Assembly: GCA_026394015.1 (NCBI GenBank)
Contig: JAPKZA010000215.1
Coordinates: forward strand, 20,654-76,849
DNA length: 56,196 bases
Reading direction: 5' to 3'
Source of the DNA: Acidobacteriota bacterium
Lineage (GTDB): Bacteria; Acidobacteriota; Terriglobia; Bryobacterales; Bryobacteraceae
Each line of letters opens with the position of its first letter. Positions within the stretch are counted from its first letter, which is position 1. The translations under genes and the position numbers were made by a program. Shown here piece by piece: positions 52,779 to 56,196 of this stretch. Under the pieces are notes generated by a model. That model saw only the letters and a list, made by a program, of their open reading frames with translations. It was not told the DNA's origin and made no database searches.

Positions 52779-53201
52779 TCACTTCATTCGGGTGAAGCGG
52801 AACTCTTGCTTTTTTTCGCCGCCGGAGATGGTGGCGGTGAGGGAATCGGGGGCGGTGAACTCGTAGGTGATCATCTTGGGGAAGTCATGGGCGGGATTCT
52901 CGAAGACGGCTTTGGTGGGGGTGACAGAGATGAGTTTGAACTCGGTGGGGGGGCGGCCGTTGGGTTGGGCGATATAAAAAGTTTCGCCGTTTTTTTCGAT
53001 GATACGGAGGTATTCGAAGGCGACCATTCGACCGGCGGCGACGGTTCGGCTGACGCCGAGGAGGGTGTTGCCGACGGGGGGGAGCCAGTGCTCTTCCAGG
53101 GCGGCGCGGCCCATGGTGCCGGACCACGCGCCGGCGAGCCAAGCGAGAGGGGATTGAGCGGCGAGAGGGAGAGCGAGGCAGAGGACGAGTAAGGGGCGCA
53201 T
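52779..53201 (-). CDS. DUF6265-type exported protein
   Basis: The 140-residue protein has a signal peptide (PLLVLCLALPLAAQ) and a lipocalin-like beta fold: LAWLAGAWSGTMGRAALEEH, the LPPVGNTLLGVSRTV segment, FEYLRIIEKNGETFYIAQPN, AVFENPAHDFPKMITYEF and LTATISGG. This wording is typical of DUF6265 (hydrophobic-ligand-binding-like beta-barrels). The ligand is unknown. It precedes TonB receptor 4 by 43 bases on the same strand and may be co-transcribed. It follows the sulfatase gene with an 82-base gap. Confidence 0.87.
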   Translation of the reverse strand: MRPLLVLCLALPLAAQSPLAWLAGAWSGTMGRAALEEHWLPPVGNTLLGVSRTVAAGRMVAFEYLRIIEKNGETFYIAQPNGRPPTEFKLISVTPTKAVFENPAHDFPKMITYEFTAPDSLTATISGGEKKQEFRFTRMK

Positions 53202-53283
53202 GTCGATTGAGAATAACTGAGAACGGAGAGGAAGTCTTGGGTAAAGCGGACCCCAGAGCCCAGCGGGGGAGGGGGCGCCAAGG

Positions 53284-54654
53284 TCATGGCTTGTTGGGAT
53301 TGGGGACGGGGAGGCGGGCGTTGACGGATTCGCGCCATTTCTGGAGTTGGTCGCGGAGAGCGCTGGCGCGGGTGGGATCCTGGCCGGCGAGGTTCAAAGT
53401 TTCGGCGGGATCTTTAGCGAGGTTATACAGTTCGACGCGGTTGTCTTCGAAGTATTCGAGGAGCTTCCAATTGCGGGAGCGGAGGGCGGAGACAGGGGTG
53501 GTGGTGGGGTAGTAGTGGGGGTAATGAAAGAAGAGGTTTTCGCGGGGGAGGCGGGCGGCTGGGTTGCGAACGAGGGGCAGCAGATTCAGGCCATCGGTTG
53601 CGCCGGGAGGGATCGGGGCCTGAGCGGCGGCACAAAGGGTGGGGAAGAGGTCGGTGGAGACGACGGGTTCGGCGGAGACCGAGTTGGGCGTGGTGACATT
53701 GGGCCAGTGGATGATGAGCGGGACGCGGAGGCCCCCTTCGTAGAGCGAGCCTTTGCCGGAGCGGAGGGGGGCGTTGTCCGTGACGGGGAGATAGCCCCCG
53801 TTATCGGAGGTGACGATGAAGATCGTATTTTGATCGAGGGCGCGGATGCGAAGATGGTCGAGCACGCGGCCGACACTTTGATCGAAACTTTCGACCATGG
53901 CGGCGTAAGCGGCGTTCGTGTGATGAAGGCCGGGAGCGAGCTTTTTTTCGTATTTGGCGAGGAGATCGGGTTTGGCTTGGACGGGGGTATGGGGGGCGTG
54001 ATGGGCGAGATAGAGGAAGAAGGGTTTGCGGCGGGCGGCGAAAGAGTCTATGGTGCGGAGGGCTTCGGTGGTTAAACGGTCAGTGAGGTATTCGCCGGGT
54101 TCGCCGAGTTGAAGGCCGGGAACGAAGCGAATTTCTTTATTGCTGGGGCCGCGGTAGGGATGGAAGTAAGAAGCCGGGGCACCCCAATGCGTGCCTCCGA
54201 TGTTGACCTCGAATCCCTGGGTTTCGGGGTAATGGGAGGTGACGCCGAGGTGCCATTTGCCGATGAGGGCAGTGGAGTAGCCAGCTTGCTGAAGGACTTC
54301 GGCGAGGGTGATTTCAGAGTGGGGGAGGTTGGGTTCGGAGGGGGCGGGAAGCAGGGGGCGGTTGGTGGGTGGGTCGACGGCACCTTCGTGCCAGATGGTG
54401 ATGCCGAGACGGGCAGGATGCTTGCCGGTGAGGAGGGAGGCACGGGTAGGGGAGCAGACGGGGGCGGCAGAGAGGGCGTGGGTGAAGCGGAGGGATTGGC
54501 GGGCGAGGCGGTCGAGGCGGGGCGTTTCGTGGAGGTCGGCACCATAACAGCCGAGGTCTGACCAGCCGAGATCGTCGGCCAGGATGAGAACGATGTTAGG
54601 GGGAGGAGGGCCGGGGGGCGGGGCGAAAAGGGCCAGAAATTGGCGACGCTGCAT
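53284..54654 (-). CDS. Type I (formylglycine) sulfatase
   Basis: ATG 54654 (MQRRQFLALFAP) gives a 456-residue enzyme; the frame is open far upstream but that part is antisense filler. Family landmarks are NIVLILADDLGWSDLGCYGA with the metal-binding Asp pair, and APVCSPTRASLLTGKHPARLG, where Cys67 in the CxPxR signature is converted to formylglycine. GKWHLG, the FLYLAHHAPHTPVQAK segment and TSDNGGYLP also match. It removes sulfate esters from carbohydrates or other sulfate esters. Export is probable from the twin-arginine-like start. No sulfatase-maturing enzyme is in the window. It lies seven bases after the DUF1569 gene. Confidence 0.94.
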   Translation of the reverse strand: MQRRQFLALFAPPPGPPPPNIVLILADDLGWSDLGCYGADLHETPRLDRLARQSLRFTHALSAAPVCSPTRASLLTGKHPARLGITIWHEGAVDPPTNRPLLPAPSEPNLPHSEITLAEVLQQAGYSTALIGKWHLGVTSHYPETQGFEVNIGGTHWGAPASYFHPYRGPSNKEIRFVPGLQLGEPGEYLTDRLTTEALRTIDSFAARRKPFFLYLAHHAPHTPVQAKPDLLAKYEKKLAPGLHHTNAAYAAMVESFDQSVGRVLDHLRIRALDQNTIFIVTSDNGGYLPVTDNAPLRSGKGSLYEGGLRVPLIIHWPNVTTPNSVSAEPVVSTDLFPTLCAAAQAPIPPGATDGLNLLPLVRNPAARLPRENLFFHYPHYYPTTTPVSALRSRNWKLLEYFEDNRVELYNLAKDPAETLNLAGQDPTRASALRDQLQKWRESVNARLPVPNPNKP

Positions 54655-54661
54655 TCGAAGA

Positions 54662-55117
54662 TTATAGGCCGAATTGGCGGAAGTGGTGGTCAGCGTGGAG
54701 AAAGCCCCAGCGGCGCCATTCCCAGGACGACATGGTCCCAAAGACGGGATGAGGGGCGAAGGCGGAGAGATGCGGATCAGCGAAACGATGGAGGAGGGAG
54801 CGAAGCAGGGCGATGTCGGCGGCAAACTCGGCAGGAGGGGTGCCGGTGATGAGTTGGTCCATTTCTGGACGGGTGGCGTAGTTTTGGGGCCAAGGCAGCG
54901 GGAGGCGAAGGGCAATCACTTTCAGGATGGCCGGGGGGAGCGGGGCCTTGCCGGGACTGGCGGTGCGTTCGCCGAGGGCGAGGCGGAAGGAATCGTTCAA
55001 ATGGCAAACCATTTGATGCGGGGTCATGCGACCCCAGCCGCGGGGTGAGGCTGGGGTGATGCGGTCAAGACGGTTATAGACGTCGAGGAGGACTGGCGGG
55101 TCGAGAAGGGTTTTCAC
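54662..55117 (-). CDS. DUF1569 (DinB-like) protein
   Basis: The 151-residue cytoplasmic protein starts with GTG 55117. It has the DUF1569 wording: RLDRITPASPRGWGRMTPHQ with MVCHLNDSFRLALGE, PLPWPQNYATRPEM, and the end HPVFGTMSSWEWRRWGFLHA then DHHFRQFG. The fold is a four-helix DinB-like bundle with metal-binding histidines (MTPHQMVCHLND; LHADHHFRQF). The function is unknown. Its 5' end overlaps the 3' end of the PEP-CTERM gene by 44 bases, in a region where that gene has an unusual extension. The sulfatase follows within seven bases. Confidence 0.9.
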   Translation of the reverse strand: MKTLLDPPVLLDVYNRLDRITPASPRGWGRMTPHQMVCHLNDSFRLALGERTASPGKAPLPPAILKVIALRLPLPWPQNYATRPEMDQLITGTPPAEFAADIALLRSLLHRFADPHLSAFAPHPVFGTMSSWEWRRWGFLHADHHFRQFGL

Positions 55118-55919
55118 AAAGTGTGTCGTCCCCTAGTTTAGCGGGGCGACGGAGGCGCGCGAAACCGACGAGGAGCAGGCCAACGGTGAGGATCACGGAG
55201 GTGCCGGGTTCGGGAACGGCGGTTTGCGTCGTCGAGATGAAAACGCTGGTTCCAGGAACGGTGACAGAGCCGAAGTAGACGCTATGGTTATCGTTTTCGA
55301 AGCCCGTGCTGAGGGAGGATGAGTTGTCAAAGACGATGCGATTAAAGGTTGTCCCGGCAGTGACAAGGCTGACATAAGCGTAGGGCTCGCCGGTGTTTTG
55401 GGTCGTATTGTTGGGATTACCGAAATACAGAGCGTTGTTGTAGAAGTTGCCGTTCACGGCCTGGACGGTACCGGTTTTGGGAGTGAGCTTGGCCACGATG
55501 TCCGCGGTGCTGATACGGGCCAGGAATTGGTTCCCATCATAAAGGCTAAGTCCGTTTTTGGCGTCGCCGGCCGACCACCAGAAGCCGAAGTAGTTGTAGT
55601 CGGCGTTCAGTTGGAGGAAGACTGAGCCGGTGGTGCCACTTTGCGCTCCGATGGACATGTAGCGGCTGCCGTTGGCACCGCCGAACTGATTGGCGGCCAG
55701 GATGGCGAAAGCAGAGGTGGTGGTTAGCTGATAGGTCCCGATGGTGCCGATGTAGGAGGTCGTCCTGTTTCCGGTGGAAAGGGAGTTGAAGTCCTCAGTA
55801 AGGGCGGTGGTGATGAAGGTTGCCTGTTCGCCAGGAGCGGAAATAGACATGGTTATGGAGGCGGCTGGGAGCAGACCGAGCGCGAGGGGAAGCAGTAAAG
55901 GGGTACGGATAATAGACAT
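55074..55919 (-). CDS. PEP-CTERM sorting-domain protein with C-terminal extension
   Basis: The 281-residue exported protein has a signal peptide (PLLLPLALGLLPAASI). Its beta-sandwich body is typical of this family (FITTALTEDFNSLSTGN, FGFWWSAGDAKNGLSLYD, FNRIVFDNSSS). The PEP-CTERM signal is VPEPGTSVILTVGLLLVGFA with RLRR. Normally the protein ends at the basic cluster. Here about 22 further residues (AKLGDDTLCENPSRPASPPR) run into the start of the DUF1569 gene, while a TAA in another frame lies right after the RLRR codons. This suggests loss of the original stop by a small indel, or an assembly error. Exosortase is not in the window. Confidence 0.88.
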   Translation of the reverse strand: MSIIRTPLLLPLALGLLPAASITMSISAPGEQATFITTALTEDFNSLSTGNRTTSYIGTIGTYQLTTTSAFAILAANQFGGANGSRYMSIGAQSGTTGSVFLQLNADYNYFGFWWSAGDAKNGLSLYDGNQFLARISTADIVAKLTPKTGTVQAVNGNFYNNALYFGNPNNTTQNTGEPYAYVSLVTAGTTFNRIVFDNSSSLSTGFENDNHSVYFGSVTVPGTSVFISTTQTAVPEPGTSVILTVGLLLVGFARLRRPAKLGDDTLCENPSRPASPPRRL

Positions 55920-56196
55920 GGGAAGCTTGATTCCATCATCGGGTGGTGAGGTCGGGGACGAAATCGGGTTTAGTTCTTAAGGGATAGAGTGCTTTGCCGG
56001 AGGAGTAAAACGGAAGTACTAGTCGATCGGTTTTCGGGAGGGGGAGGGAGGGCGCGCATTTCCAATCAATAGAATCTATTTATCCGATACATTAAGGAAT
56101 TAATACTTGTTTTTAAATCCGAACAATGATAAGATATTAAAACTAAAACCTCTACCTAAAAGGGGTTCCACGGAAGAATGGAATAAGGAGTTGTAC
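55920..56196. other. AT-rich intergenic region at the right edge
   Basis: From about 56060 to the end the sequence is strikingly A/T rich for this genome (runs such as TAAGGAATTAATACTTG and AAGATATTAAAACTAAAACC). It ends with AAGGAG seven bases before the window edge, suggesting a plus-strand start codon just beyond. The first half probably carries the promoter of the minus-strand PEP-CTERM gene. I see no ORF in it. Confidence 0.5.

Noticed and set aside
1-56196. CRISPR arrays, tRNA/rRNA genes, prophage or insertion sequences
   Set aside because: No spaced direct repeats, cloverleaf or rRNA sequence, transposase or phage structural gene recognised; weak tRNA signals could be missed by eye.

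Overview
The window looks like a chromosomal segment of a high-GC acidobacterium, most plausibly of the Bryobacter/Solibacter lineage (order-level inference from gene content; no marker gene is present). The signs are four Oar-type TonB-dependent receptors with an N-terminal carboxypeptidase-regulatory-like domain, two planctomycete-type PSCyt/DUF1549-DUF1553 plus DUF1501 modules, BACON/beta-propeller secreted proteins, PEP-CTERM proteins without a local exosortase, a sulfatase, DUF1080 and DUF2277. I see no rRNA, tRNA, CRISPR array, prophage or insertion sequence.

Layout. 1-410: 3' end of a secreted protein. 629-4684 (minus): a compact, mostly overlapping run with two 6-pyruvoyl-tetrahydropterin-synthase homologues (one lacking the catalytic Cys), GTP cyclohydrolase I, an unknown protein, a LysW-like zinc ribbon with a very long acidic tail, two secreted carboxypeptidase-regulatory-like proteins, a redoxin and a TlpA-like thioredoxin. 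4742-7700 (plus): TlpA-like protein, GlcD-type FAD oxidase and an apparently interrupted secreted protein. 7684-9144 (minus): HNH endonuclease and DsbA-like protein. 9176-16098 (plus): a 1195-residue propeller/BACON protein and TonB receptor 1. 16102-21499 (minus): TIG/PPC protein, PSCyt protein, DUF1501. 21772-25005 (plus): TonB receptor 2. 25097-27225: two decayed genes (PIN domain; YfhO-like membrane protein). 27216-32876 (minus): PSCyt protein, DUF1501, S9 peptidase. 33483-34540: SnoaL-like protein and a PEP-CTERM protein sharing a strong terminator. 34764-38642 (minus): a relic operon in which four consecutive genes are damaged (haem-binding domain, P-type ATPase, thiazoline-hydrolase-like, DUF6064). 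38836-43364 (plus): membrane protein and frameshifted TonB receptor 3. 43451-56196: PhyH dioxygenase with a 25-codon ORF upstream, small secreted or zinc proteins, metallothionein, paralogues flanking DUF2277, DUF1080, TonB receptor 4, DUF6265, sulfatase, DUF1569 and a PEP-CTERM protein.

How it works together. The receptors, PSCyt/DUF1501 sets, sulfatase, DUF1080 and S9 peptidase fit uptake and breakdown of polymers in the envelope. The strongest unusual signals are: (i) a P-type ATPase missing 20 codons, including the catalytic TGDGVND segment, exactly between two ALKA repeats; (ii) the surrounding four-gene relic operon; (iii) the folE plus paired-PTPS operon with a Cys-less paralogue and a LysW-like protein lacking the terminal Gly-Glu; (iv) a visible switch in G/C strand asymmetry near 33-34 kb; and (v) a two-cysteine module that recurs three times. 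The window has at least seven disrupted genes, so assembly error should be excluded for the single-base cases. The in-frame deletion and the multi-lesion genes are hard to explain that way.
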